A stretch of DNA of 64,000 nt from contig NZ_QOKV01000008.1 of NCBI RefSeq assembly GCF_008365405.1, positions 62,001 to 126,000 on the forward strand, written 5' to 3'. Positions 56,039-62,759 of this stretch are shown one piece after another. A program made the translations under genes and the position numbers. The notes under the pieces were generated by a model, which had not been told where the DNA came from, did no database searches, and saw only the letters and a list, made by a program, of their open reading frames with translations. Within the stretch, counting starts at the first letter, position 1; each line of letters begins with the position of its first letter. Source of the stretch: Azospirillum brasilense. Its GTDB lineage: Bacteria > Pseudomonadota > Alphaproteobacteria > Azospirillales > Azospirillaceae.

Positions 56039-57238
56039 ATGCGCATCGCCTTCTACGCCCCGCTGAAATCCCCGACCCACCCGGTGCCCTCGGGCGACCG
56101 GCGCATGGCCCGGCTGCTGATGGCCGCCTTGGAGGGGGCCGGGCACGTGGTGACCCTGGCCAGCACCCTGCGCAGCTGGGACGATGGGCGCCGTCCGGGC
56201 CGGGCGGAGCGTCTGGCGGCGCTGGGCGCGCGCTGCGCCGACCGCCTGACGGCGCGCTGGCGGGACGACCCGCCGGACCTCTGGTTCACCTACCACCTGT
56301 ACCACAAGGCGCCGGACTGGATCGGACCGGCGGTCAGCCGCCGCTTCGGTATCCCCTATGTGGTGGCGGAGGCGTCCTTCGCGGCCAAGCGCGCCGCCGG
56401 CCCCTTTGTCGCCGGCCACCGCGCCGCCGAGGCGGCGATCCGGCAGGCGGCGGCCGTCGTCAACCTCGCCGGCCACGACGCCGAGGGGGTGCTGCCGCTG
56501 CTCGCCTCGCCGGACCGGCTGGTGCGGCTGCGGCCCTTCCTCGACACGCGCCCCTTTGCGACGGCGGCCGCGGAGCGCGACCGGCACCGGGCAACATTGA
56601 CCGAGCGTTACGGCCTGAACCCGGATGTTCCGTGGCTGCTGGCCGTCGGCATGATGCGCGGCGGCGACAAGGAGCGCTCCTACGAGATTTTGGCGCAAGC
56701 CCTCTCTCCCTTCCCCGCCCAGCGGGGGAGGGCCGGGGTGGGGGCGAGTCCGCATCTGCTGATCGCCGGCGACGGTCCCGCTCGCCTGCGGATCGAGACA
56801 TTGTTCGGGAGAGGCGCACTTGCCCCCACCCCAACCCTCCCCCGCTTCGCAGGGGAGGGAGTCTTGTTCCTCGGCCAGCAGGATTCGTCCGATCTCACCG
56901 CGCTCTATGCCGCTGCCGACCTGTTGGTCTGGCCGGCGGTGAACGAGGCCTACGGCATGGCCTTGCTGGAGGCCCAGGCCGCCGGTCTGCCGGTGGTGGC
57001 GGGGCGGACCGGGGGGGTGCCGGACGTGGTGCGCGACGGGGTGACCGGCCTGCTGCCGCCGGTGGGCGACGCGGAGGCCTTCGCCGCCGCGGTCCGGGCG
57101 CTGCTCGACGACCCGGGGAAACGCCATCGCTTCGGCGAGGCCGCGCGCCGCATCGCCGCGGCGGAGCATGATCTGAGCAACGCGGTGGCGGTCCTGGACG
57201 GAGTCGTCCGGGGCGCCGCGCGGAAAGGGAGCCCATGA
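56039..57238 (+). CDS. GT4 family glycosyltransferase with in-frame repeat insertions
   Basis: A 399-aa GT4-like transferase. N-terminal part: MRIAFYAPLKSPTHPVPSGDRRMARLL; donor half: LLAVGMMRGGDKERSYEILAQAL, LLIAGDGPARLRIETLF, and EAYGMALLEAQAAGLPVVAGRTGG with the E-x7-E motif. Two stretches, about residues 221-237 (LSPFPAQRGRAGVGAS) and 260-275 (ALAPTPTLPRFAGEGV), are translations of a palindromic intergenic-type repeat and interrupt the Rossmann domain between conserved blocks without breaking the frame. The next gene overlaps by 4 nt. Confidence 0.9.
   Translation: MRIAFYAPLKSPTHPVPSGDRRMARLLMAALEGAGHVVTLASTLRSWDDGRRPGRAERLAALGARCADRLTARWRDDPPDLWFTYHLYHKAPDWIGPAVSRRFGIPYVVAEASFAAKRAAGPFVAGHRAAEAAIRQAAAVVNLAGHDAEGVLPLLASPDRLVRLRPFLDTRPFATAAAERDRHRATLTERYGLNPDVPWLLAVGMMRGGDKERSYEILAQALSPFPAQRGRAGVGASPHLLIAGDGPARLRIETLFGRGALAPTPTLPRFAGEGVLFLGQQDSSDLTALYAAADLLVWPAVNEAYGMALLEAQAAGLPVVAGRTGGVPDVVRDGVTGLLPPVGDAEAFAAAVRALLDDPGKRHRFGEAARRIAAAEHDLSNAVAVLDGVVRGAARKGSP
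56702..56863. repeat. Inverted palindromic repeat pair inside a glycosyltransferase gene
   Basis: The left arm (56702-56750) and right arm (56816-56863) are inverted copies sharing GCGGGGGAGGG and GGGGTGGGGGC in the same relative order, with a few mismatches. They flank about 65 bp of genuine coding sequence. Both are in frame, adding roughly 16 codons each. Similar GC-rich CCCTCTC arms occur between genes at 10934-11070. Confidence 0.88.
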
Positions 57239-57819
57239 CCGACCTCATCATCCTGCGCCACGGGCCGACCGCCTGGAACGCCGCGCACCGTCTCCAGGGC
57301 GGCATCGACGAGCCGCTGTCCGACGAGGGCCGCGCCCGAGTCGCGACCTGGAGGCTGCCGCCGGACGTGCTGGGCCACCGCTGGGTCGCCAGCCCGAAGC
57401 GGCGGGCGTGGGAGACCGCCCGGCTGCTCGGCCTCGACCCGGCGCCGGAACCGCGCCTCGTCGAGATGTCCTGGGGCGAGTGGGAAGGCCGTCTGCTGGA
57501 GGAACTGCGGTCGAGCGGCGCCCTGACCGCGGATCGCGAGCGGATGGGCCTCGACTTCCGCGCGCCGGGCGGGGAAAGCCCGCGCGACGTGCAGAAGCGG
57601 CTGATTCCCTGGCTGGCCGAGGTGGGGGCCGGGGGCGTGCCGACCGGGGCGGTGGCCCACAACGGGGTGATGCGGGCGCTCTACGCGCTGGCCACCGGCT
57701 GGGACATGGTGGGCAAGCCGGCCCACCGCCTGACCGACGGCTGCGCCCACCGTTTCCGGGTGGCGGAGGACGGGACCCCGGTGGTGGTTGCGATGAACGT
57801 GCCGCTGGTCGAAATGTGA
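57235..57819 (+). CDS. Histidine phosphatase family protein
   Basis: A 194-aa phosphoglycerate-mutase-like phosphatase. The catalytic LIILRHGPTAWNAAHRLQGG (Arg-His-Gly) lies at the N-terminus, the second His is in GAVAHNGVMRALYAL, and EMSWGEWEGR holds the conserved acidic residue. The substrate is unknown; the family includes phosphosugar and nucleotide phosphatases. It overlaps the GT4 gene by 4 nt and closes the rightward glycan run. Confidence 0.92.
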   Translation: MTDLIILRHGPTAWNAAHRLQGGIDEPLSDEGRARVATWRLPPDVLGHRWVASPKRRAWETARLLGLDPAPEPRLVEMSWGEWEGRLLEELRSSGALTADRERMGLDFRAPGGESPRDVQKRLIPWLAEVGAGGVPTGAVAHNGVMRALYALATGWDMVGKPAHRLTDGCAHRFRVAEDGTPVVVAMNVPLVEM

Positions 57820-57824
57820 TGGTG

Positions 57825-57910
57825 TTTCACCACAGAGACACAAAGACTCAGAGATAATCACAAAGAGACCCTTCAAGAAATCTCTGTGTCTCCGTGTCTC
57901 TGTGGTGAAA
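57825..57910. repeat. Long imperfect hairpin repeat between convergent genes
   Basis: Two 30-bp arms (57825-57854 and 57881-57910) pair with only three mismatches around a 26-nt loop. The arms are built of CACAGAGACAC-type units, a dispersed repeat type seen intergenically in many bacteria. Placed between convergent histidine phosphatase and xthA genes, it may also end both transcripts. Confidence 0.85.
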
Positions 57911-57933
57911 TCCTTCTCACTACCCCCACCCAA

Positions 57934-58728
57934 TCACAATGCGAGATCGACCATCACCGGCACATGGTCGGACGGCTTCGGCTCCCAGCCGCGGGCTTCG
58001 CGAAGGACGCGGTGGCCGGTCAGCGCGTCCTTCAGCGGCGGGGTGACCCAGATGTGGTCGAGCCGCCGGCCGCGGTCGGAGGCCGCCCAGTCCTTCGCGC
58101 GGTAGCTCCACCAGGTGTAGAGCTTTTCCGTGGGCGGAACGAAATGGCGCAGCGCGTCGACCCAGCCGATGGACGCCTGCATCGCCGTCAGCTTCGCCAC
58201 CTCCACCGGGGTGTGGGAAACGATCTTCAGAAGCTCCTTGTGGCTCCAGACGTCGTTCTCCAGCGGCGCGATGTTCAGGTCGCCGACCATGACCATGCGG
58301 CGGTCCGGGCTGCGCCGGGTCGTCCACCATTCGGTCATTTCGTCCACGAACTGGAGCTTGTGGGCGAACTTGTCGTTCTGTTCCGGGTCCGGAATGTCCC
58401 CGCCCGCCGGGATGTAGACGCTGTGCAGCTCGATCCCGCCGGGCAGTTCGGCGAAGACGTGGCGGCAGTCCTGCTTGCCGCACCAGTGCTGCACGTCGCG
58501 CGACGCGAAGGGCAGCTTCGACAGGATGGCGACGCCGTTGTAGCTCTTCATCCCGTGGATGTGGGCGTGGACGTAGCCCTTCTCGGCCAGCGGGGCCATG
58601 GGGAAGTCGGTGTCGACGACCTTGGTCTCCTGCAGGCAGATGACGTCCGGCTGCGCCTCGTCGATGAGGCGCAGCAGCAGGTCCATCCGCATGCGGACGG
58701 AATTGATGTTCCAGGTGGCGATGCGCAT
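57934..58728 (-). CDS. xthA: Exodeoxyribonuclease III
   Basis: XthA is the base-excision-repair AP endonuclease and 3'-5' exonuclease. The 264-aa product has the signature MRIATWNINSVRMRMDLLL, DVICLQETKVVD with the metal Glu, YNGVAILSK, MVMVGDLNIAP, and the C-terminal RLDHIWVTPPL and SDHVPVMVDL. Length is typical for the family. It lies 25 bp downstream of the FAA hydrolase gene on the same strand. Confidence 0.96.
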   Translation of the reverse strand: MRIATWNINSVRMRMDLLLRLIDEAQPDVICLQETKVVDTDFPMAPLAEKGYVHAHIHGMKSYNGVAILSKLPFASRDVQHWCGKQDCRHVFAELPGGIELHSVYIPAGGDIPDPEQNDKFAHKLQFVDEMTEWWTTRRSPDRRMVMVGDLNIAPLENDVWSHKELLKIVSHTPVEVAKLTAMQASIGWVDALRHFVPPTEKLYTWWSYRAKDWAASDRGRRLDHIWVTPPLKDALTGHRVLREARGWEPKPSDHVPVMVDLAL

Positions 58729-58753
58729 CGTCCGGTGATCCGTAATGGCGTCG

Positions 58754-59437
58754 TCAGGCGATGGTGACGGCGATGGAGCCGACGCCCTCGACCGCGCCCT
58801 CCAGCCGGTCGCCGGCGACCACCGGGCCGACGCCCTCCGGCGTGCCGGTGTAGATCAGGTCGCCCGGCTGCAGCTCGACCAGACCCGACAGGTAGGAAAT
58901 CGTTTCGGACACGGACCAGATCAGGTCCGACAGGTCGCCCTTCTGGCGCAGTTCGCCGTTGACCGACAGCGTCACCGACCCCGTGTCGGGGTGCCCGATG
59001 TCGGCGGCGCGGCGCAGCGTGCCGCAGGGGGCGGACTGGTCGAAGCCCTTGCCCATGTCCCAGGGCTTGCCTTCCTTCTTCGCCGCGTTCTGCAGGTCGC
59101 GGCGGGTCATGTCCAGCCCCACGCCATAGCCGTAGACATGGTCCAGCGCGCGCTCCACCGCGATGTCGCGCCCGCCGGTGCCGATGGCCACGACCAGCTC
59201 GATCTCATGGTGCAGGTTGGCGGTCCGGGGCGGGTAGGGGATGGCGGTGCCGTCGGCGACGATGGCGTCGGCGGGCTTCATGAAGAAGAATGGCGGCTCG
59301 CGGTCCGGATCGGCGCCCATCTCGCGCGCGTGGGCGGCGTAGTTGCGGCCGACGCAGTAGATGCGGCGGACCGGGAACGGATCGCCGCCGGCGACCGGAA
59401 CGGTGGGCTGGGGCCACAGGGGAATGGCGTAGGCCAT
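58754..59437 (-). CDS. Fumarylacetoacetate hydrolase family protein
   Basis: A 227-aa FAH-fold enzyme (hydrolase, decarboxylase or isomerase of 2-oxo acids such as fumarylpyruvate). It has [29 protein letters not shown], the metal motif [26 protein letters not shown] and the end [15 protein letters not shown]. The ATG at 59437 follows AAAGG by 7 nt. An intrinsic terminator and a second hairpin lie in its presumed 5' leader, and a MarR gene diverges upstream. Fumarylpyruvate hydrolase is the best guess among similar proteins. Confidence 0.9.
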   Translation of the reverse strand: MAYAIPLWPQPTVPVAGGDPFPVRRIYCVGRNYAAHAREMGADPDREPPFFFMKPADAIVADGTAIPYPPRTANLHHEIELVVAIGTGGRDIAVERALDHVYGYGVGLDMTRRDLQNAAKKEGKPWDMGKGFDQSAPCGTLRRAADIGHPDTGSVTLSVNGELRQKGDLSDLIWSVSETISYLSGLVELQPGDLIYTGTPEGVGPVVAGDRLEGAVEGVGSIAVTIA

Positions 59438-59497
59438 GGCGCGCCTTTCTTTTCGGTGGGGTGCGGTTCGGGCACCCACCCTACCGGAAAGAGCACC

Positions 59498-59530
59498 AGA
59501 AAAAAGCCCCAGCCGTCGGGCCGGGGCTTT
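59498..59530 (-). terminator. Intrinsic terminator in the leader of the FAA hydrolase gene
   Basis: Read on the minus strand, the stem AAAGCCCCGGCC…GGCTGGGGCTTT is followed by six T. It sits about 60 bp upstream of the ATG at 59437 and no leftward protein gene ends before it, so it either attenuates the FAA hydrolase transcript or ends a small RNA. Confidence 0.8.
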
Positions 59531-59804
59531 GGCGCGAAGACGCCCGGCCTGGGGGGGACCGGGCGTCGGAAGCTCCGTTTTCGGAACCCGTCTGCGGCAG
59601 GGGAATGAACCGTCGGCGGGCAACCGCGCCGGCATGCCTGTTTCCGGGGGGGCCGGGGTCAGGAGCGCGATCACTTCATAGGGCTAGAGGTGGAGCCGCT
59701 TCCGGGCGGAACCAATGCGTAGCGGGAATGGGTGCCATGCATATGATGCGGATTGTGTGGTTCTTGCTGACAAAATCGGCACCTGCCTGCATTTTACACG
59801 ACCA

Positions 59805-59818
59805 ATAGACTAGTCAAT
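59805..59818. promoter_or_regulatory. Putative MarR operator
   Basis: ATAGACTAGTCAAT is a 12-of-14 palindrome centred on the perfect GACTAGTC, lying in an AT-rich zone 18 bp before the TTG start of the MarR gene. The spacing and size fit an autoregulatory MarR site. Confidence 0.5.
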
Positions 59819-59835
59819 AAACGACGGCTTTCACG

Positions 59836-60330
59836 TTGACCGACATCGACCGCCCCACCCCCTCGGACCGGCGCACCCGCCAGCGTCCGAGCAAGTCCGG
59901 AAAGATGGCCCTCGGCCCTCTGCCGGAGCTCGTCGGCTACAATCTGCGCAAGGCGCAGGTGGCCGTGTTCCAGAGCTTCCAGAACGCCGTGGCGCCCCAC
60001 GACATGACGCCGGGGCAATTCGGCGTCCTGATCATGATCAAGGAGAACGAGGGCTTGTCGCAGTCCGACCTGGGCTCGGCGGTGGGCATCGACCGTTCGA
60101 CCATGGTCGCGGTCATCGACCGGCTCGAGTCGCGCGGCCTCGTCATCCGGGCGCCCTCGCCCAACGACCGCCGCTCCTACGCGCTCCGCCTGTCCCCGGA
60201 AGGGGAGAAGCTGCTGGACGAGCTGATTCCGCGCATCCAGGCCCATGACAAGGCCATGGTGAAGGATCTCTCGGCCGAGGAGCAGGCGCAGCTCATCGAC
60301 TTCCTCCGCCGCATCTCGCGGGCCGGCTGA
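59836..60330 (+). CDS. MarR family transcriptional regulator
   Basis: A 164-aa winged-helix regulator. The core has VAPHDMTPGQFGVLIMIKENEGLSQSDL, the recognition helix GSAVGIDRSTMVAVIDRLESRG and the wing VIRAPSPNDRRSYALRLSPEG. The first about 30 residues are Arg/Ser/Thr-rich. The TTG at 59836 is the longest plausible start; the ATG at 59905 would give 141 aa and loses only the basic extension. Divergent from the FAA hydrolase gene, it probably controls that gene and itself in response to a small aromatic ligand; the ligand is inferred. Confidence 0.9.
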   Translation: MTDIDRPTPSDRRTRQRPSKSGKMALGPLPELVGYNLRKAQVAVFQSFQNAVAPHDMTPGQFGVLIMIKENEGLSQSDLGSAVGIDRSTMVAVIDRLESRGLVIRAPSPNDRRSYALRLSPEGEKLLDELIPRIQAHDKAMVKDLSAEEQAQLIDFLRRISRAG

Positions 60331-60418
60331 CGCCGTTGGGGTAAGGGCGGCGTGCCCAAATCCTGGGCACGCGGCACTCGCCGATTGTTGACCTAATCTA
60401 TTGTCCTGAAACCATCTT

Positions 60419-61180
60419 TCAGGAAAGACGCCGCCGCGCCCGGTCGGCGGCGGCGCTTCCGAAGGCGCGCAGGATCGCCGCCGACAACGGGTTCTCCCAG
60501 AACCGCCATTCCGGGTGCCATTGCACGGCCAGCGCGAAGGCCGGCGCCCCCGCCACCCGCACCGCCTCGACCAGCCCGTCCTCGGCCATCGCCTCCACGA
60601 TCAGCCCGTCGGCCAGCCGGTCGATGCCCTGCCCGTGCAGGGAGTTGACGGTCACCGCAGCCTCGCCGCCGGCCAGCCTTTCCAGAACGCCGCCGGGGGT
60701 CAGCCTCACGCTGTGCGACGGCCCGTACTGCACGGCCAGCGGCGCCTCCTTGTCCTCGCGGTGGTTGGCATAGCCCGGCACCTCGTGCACCCGCTGGTGC
60801 AGCGTGCCGCCCAGCGCCACGTTCAACTCCTGAAAGCCGCGGCAGATGCCCAGCAACGGCACGCCCATCTCCAGCGCGGCGCGGATCAGCGGCAGGGTGG
60901 TGTCGTCGCGCTCGGGGTCGTGCAGAGTGCCCGGCGCGCTGAGCGAGCCGCCGTAGCGGTGCGGCTCGACGTTCGACGGGCTTCCGGTGACCAGCAGCCC
61001 GTCGAGCCGTCCCGCCACCTCGTCCATGTCCAGCGCCGTCCCCAGCGCCGGGATCAGCAGCGGCATGCCGCCGGCCCCGTCCGACACCGCGCGCACATAC
61101 TTGTCGCCGACGACGTGGAAGGGATGCTCGCCCATCATGCGGGTGCAGGCGGGAACGCCGATCAGCGGTTTGCGGTTCAT
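60419..61180 (-). CDS. Gamma-glutamyl-gamma-aminobutyrate hydrolase (PuuD-like)
   Basis: A 253-aa class I glutamine-amidotransferase-like peptidase C26. It begins KPLIGVPACTRMMGEHPFHVVGDKYV and has the nucleophile elbow PLLGICRGFQELNVALGG with the catalytic Cys, and HPEW with the catalytic His (FALAVQWHPEWRFWENP). PuuD hydrolyses gamma-Glu-GABA in putrescine breakdown. It is divergent from speD–speE, so polyamine breakdown and synthesis genes face each other across a 209-bp gap. No other puu genes are near. Confidence 0.93.
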   Translation of the reverse strand: MNRKPLIGVPACTRMMGEHPFHVVGDKYVRAVSDGAGGMPLLIPALGTALDMDEVAGRLDGLLVTGSPSNVEPHRYGGSLSAPGTLHDPERDDTTLPLIRAALEMGVPLLGICRGFQELNVALGGTLHQRVHEVPGYANHREDKEAPLAVQYGPSHSVRLTPGGVLERLAGGEAAVTVNSLHGQGIDRLADGLIVEAMAEDGLVEAVRVAGAPAFALAVQWHPEWRFWENPLSAAILRAFGSAAADRARRRLS

Positions 61181-61312
61181 GGCAATGAACTCCAGAAGGA
61201 CCCTTCGAACCGCTCCGGACGGCGGCGGACAGGCGATTATGCGCCCGCGCCGCGCGCCGCGCCAGAGCGCCGCGGCCAAGCACAAAGGGGATGCAGGGAC
61301 AGAATTGTGTTG

Positions 61313-61326
61313 ATTCGCATGCGAAT
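61313..61326. promoter_or_regulatory. Perfect 14-bp palindrome in the puuD-like/speD control region
   Basis: ATTCGCATGCGAAT is a perfect palindrome located between the divergent polyamine genes, 64 bp upstream of the speD start. The position suits an operator for either promoter. No regulator is identified. Confidence 0.45.
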
Positions 61327-61343
61327 TTGTCCCATATGCCCCC

Positions 61344-61389
61344 CTCCTCCGCGCCATTTGCGCGGAACATCTGCTGATGGGGGAGAACG
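61344..61389 (+). promoter_or_regulatory. speD leader with ribosome-binding-site-pairing stem
   Basis: CTCCTCC (61344-61350) can pair with GGGGGAG (61379-61385), the ribosome-binding site of speD, enclosing a second hairpin CCGCGC-CATTT-GCGCGG (61349-61365). The two stems share two bases, so they are alternatives or partly stacked. This suggests translation control of speD by leader structure; it does not match a riboswitch class I recognise. Confidence 0.4.
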
Positions 61390-61899
61390 ATGGCGAAGAC
61401 CGCTTCTCTCTTCCAATTGGGGATGGACTTGGGAAGCGATCCAAGGAAAGCCCAAACGGAAGGTCAAATCTCCAACCGGACCAACGTGACTTCTGGTCCC
61501 TGGAGAGAATCTCAAGACGACAGCAAGGACCATTTCATCGTCCGCGATGGCAAGGTCTGCGCCGGCACGCACCTGATCGTCGATCTGTGGGGCGCCGAAC
61601 GTCTGGACGAGCTGGACCATGTCCGTTCCACGCTGATCGAGTCCGTGGAAGTGGCGGGGGCGACGCTCCTGCACATCCACCTTCACCATTTCACGCCGAA
61701 CGGCGGCATCTCCGGCGTGGCGGTGCTCGCCGAGTCGCACATCAGCATCCACACCTGGCCGGAACGCGGCTACGCCGCCCTGGACATCTTCATGTGCGGC
61801 GACGCCCAGCCCACGAAGGCCATCCCGGTGCTGGAGCGCGCCTTCAAGCCCACGGGCGTGAAGTGCGACGAGCTGCTGCGCGGCGAAACCGGGTCATGA
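61390..61899 (+). CDS. speD: S-adenosylmethionine decarboxylase proenzyme
   Basis: SpeD makes decarboxylated SAM, the aminopropyl donor for spermidine. The proenzyme cleaves itself at the Glu-Ser bond in VLAESHISIHTWPERG, Ser116 becoming the pyruvoyl group. Also visible are GTHLIVDLWGAERLDELDHV and LHIHLHHFTPNGGISGVAVL with the catalytic Cys equivalent in FMCGDAQPT. The N-terminal about 45 residues, polar and Gln/Ser-rich, extend beyond the usual about 120-130-aa SpeD core. The stop overlaps the speE start (ATGA), giving a speD–speE operon. Confidence 0.95.
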   Translation: MAKTASLFQLGMDLGSDPRKAQTEGQISNRTNVTSGPWRESQDDSKDHFIVRDGKVCAGTHLIVDLWGAERLDELDHVRSTLIESVEVAGATLLHIHLHHFTPNGGISGVAVLAESHISIHTWPERGYAALDIFMCGDAQPTKAIPVLERAFKPTGVKCDELLRGETGS

Positions 61900-62756
61900 G
61901 CGACTCCGGCTCCGGCTGGTACGACGAGACGTTGCATACGGACGTGGCCCAGCGCCTGCGCATGGGCCGCGTCCTGCACCGCGACCGCACCGGCCTCCAG
62001 GACCTGGTGATCTTCGAGAACCCGGTCCTGGGCCGCGTGATGGCGCTCGACGGGGTCGTCCAGACCACCGAAGGCGACGAGTTCGTCTATCACGAGATGC
62101 TGACCCATGTACCGATCCTGGCGCATGGGCGGGTCCGCCGCGTCCTGATCGTCGGTGGCGGCGACGGCGGCATGCTGCGCCGTTGCCTGGAGCACAAGGC
62201 GGTGGAGCGGGTGACGATGGTGGAGATCGACCGCTCGGTGGTCGACCTGTCCATCGCCCATCTGCCGTCCATCAGCGCCGGCGCCTTCGACGATCCGCGC
62301 GCCGATCTGGTGATCGCCGACGGCTGCGCCTTCATCAAGGAGACGGCGGAGCGGTTCGACGTCATCATCGTCGATTCCACCGACCCCCACGGGCCGGGCG
62401 CCGTCCTCTTCACCGAGGACTTCTACGCCGACTGCAAGGCGCGGCTGACCCCCGGCGGCGTGCTGGTCACCCAGAACGGCGTGCCGTTCCTCCAGCCGGG
62501 CGAGCTGAAGGACAGCCATCGGCGGCTGGGCCGGCTGTTCGGCGACGCCGGCTTCTTCGTGGCGCCGGTGCCCAGCTACTACGGGGGCTTCATGGCCTTC
62601 GGCTGGGCCACCGACGACGCGGCGCTGCGCCGCCAGACGGCGGAGGCGATCCGCCCGCGCTTCGCGGCGGCGGGGCTGGCCACCCGCTACTACACGCCCG
62701 ACATCCACGTCGCCAGCTTCGCCCTTCCGGCCTTTATGCTGGACGCGCTGAAGTAG
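61896..62756 (+). CDS. speE: Spermidine synthase (polyamine aminopropyltransferase)
   Basis: SpeE transfers the aminopropyl group to putrescine. The 286-aa product has WYDETLHTDVAQRLRMGRVLHRDRTG, LDGVVQTTEGDEFVYHEMLTHVP, the SAM-binding VLIVGGGDGGMLRRCLEH, MVEIDRSVVDLS and DVIIVDSTDPHGPG with the catalytic Asp. Length is typical. It ends 3 bp before the convergent peptidase gene. Confidence 0.96.
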   Translation: MSDSGSGWYDETLHTDVAQRLRMGRVLHRDRTGLQDLVIFENPVLGRVMALDGVVQTTEGDEFVYHEMLTHVPILAHGRVRRVLIVGGGDGGMLRRCLEHKAVERVTMVEIDRSVVDLSIAHLPSISAGAFDDPRADLVIADGCAFIKETAERFDVIIVDSTDPHGPGAVLFTEDFYADCKARLTPGGVLVTQNGVPFLQPGELKDSHRRLGRLFGDAGFFVAPVPSYYGGFMAFGWATDDAALRRQTAEAIRPRFAAAGLATRYYTPDIHVASFALPAFMLDALK

Positions 62757-62759
62757 GGT

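Larger units (their letters stand above)
59438..59835. other. Intergenic region between FAA hydrolase and marR genes
   Basis: This 398-bp gap holds, on the leftward strand, a 9-bp GC stem (GACGCCCGG with CCGGGCGTC, 59539-59567) followed by an intrinsic terminator (59498-59530), and near the right end an AT-rich promoter zone with a near-palindrome at 59805-59818. Open frames across it have no protein-like pattern. A small leftward RNA or a long leader of the FAA hydrolase gene would both fit. Confidence 0.5.

Noticed and set aside
59290..59808. A 172-codon rightward frame across the FAA hydrolase–marR gap
   Set aside because: Arg/Gly-rich composition, overlaps the antisense of the FAA hydrolase 5' end, and shows no domain or ribosome-binding site.
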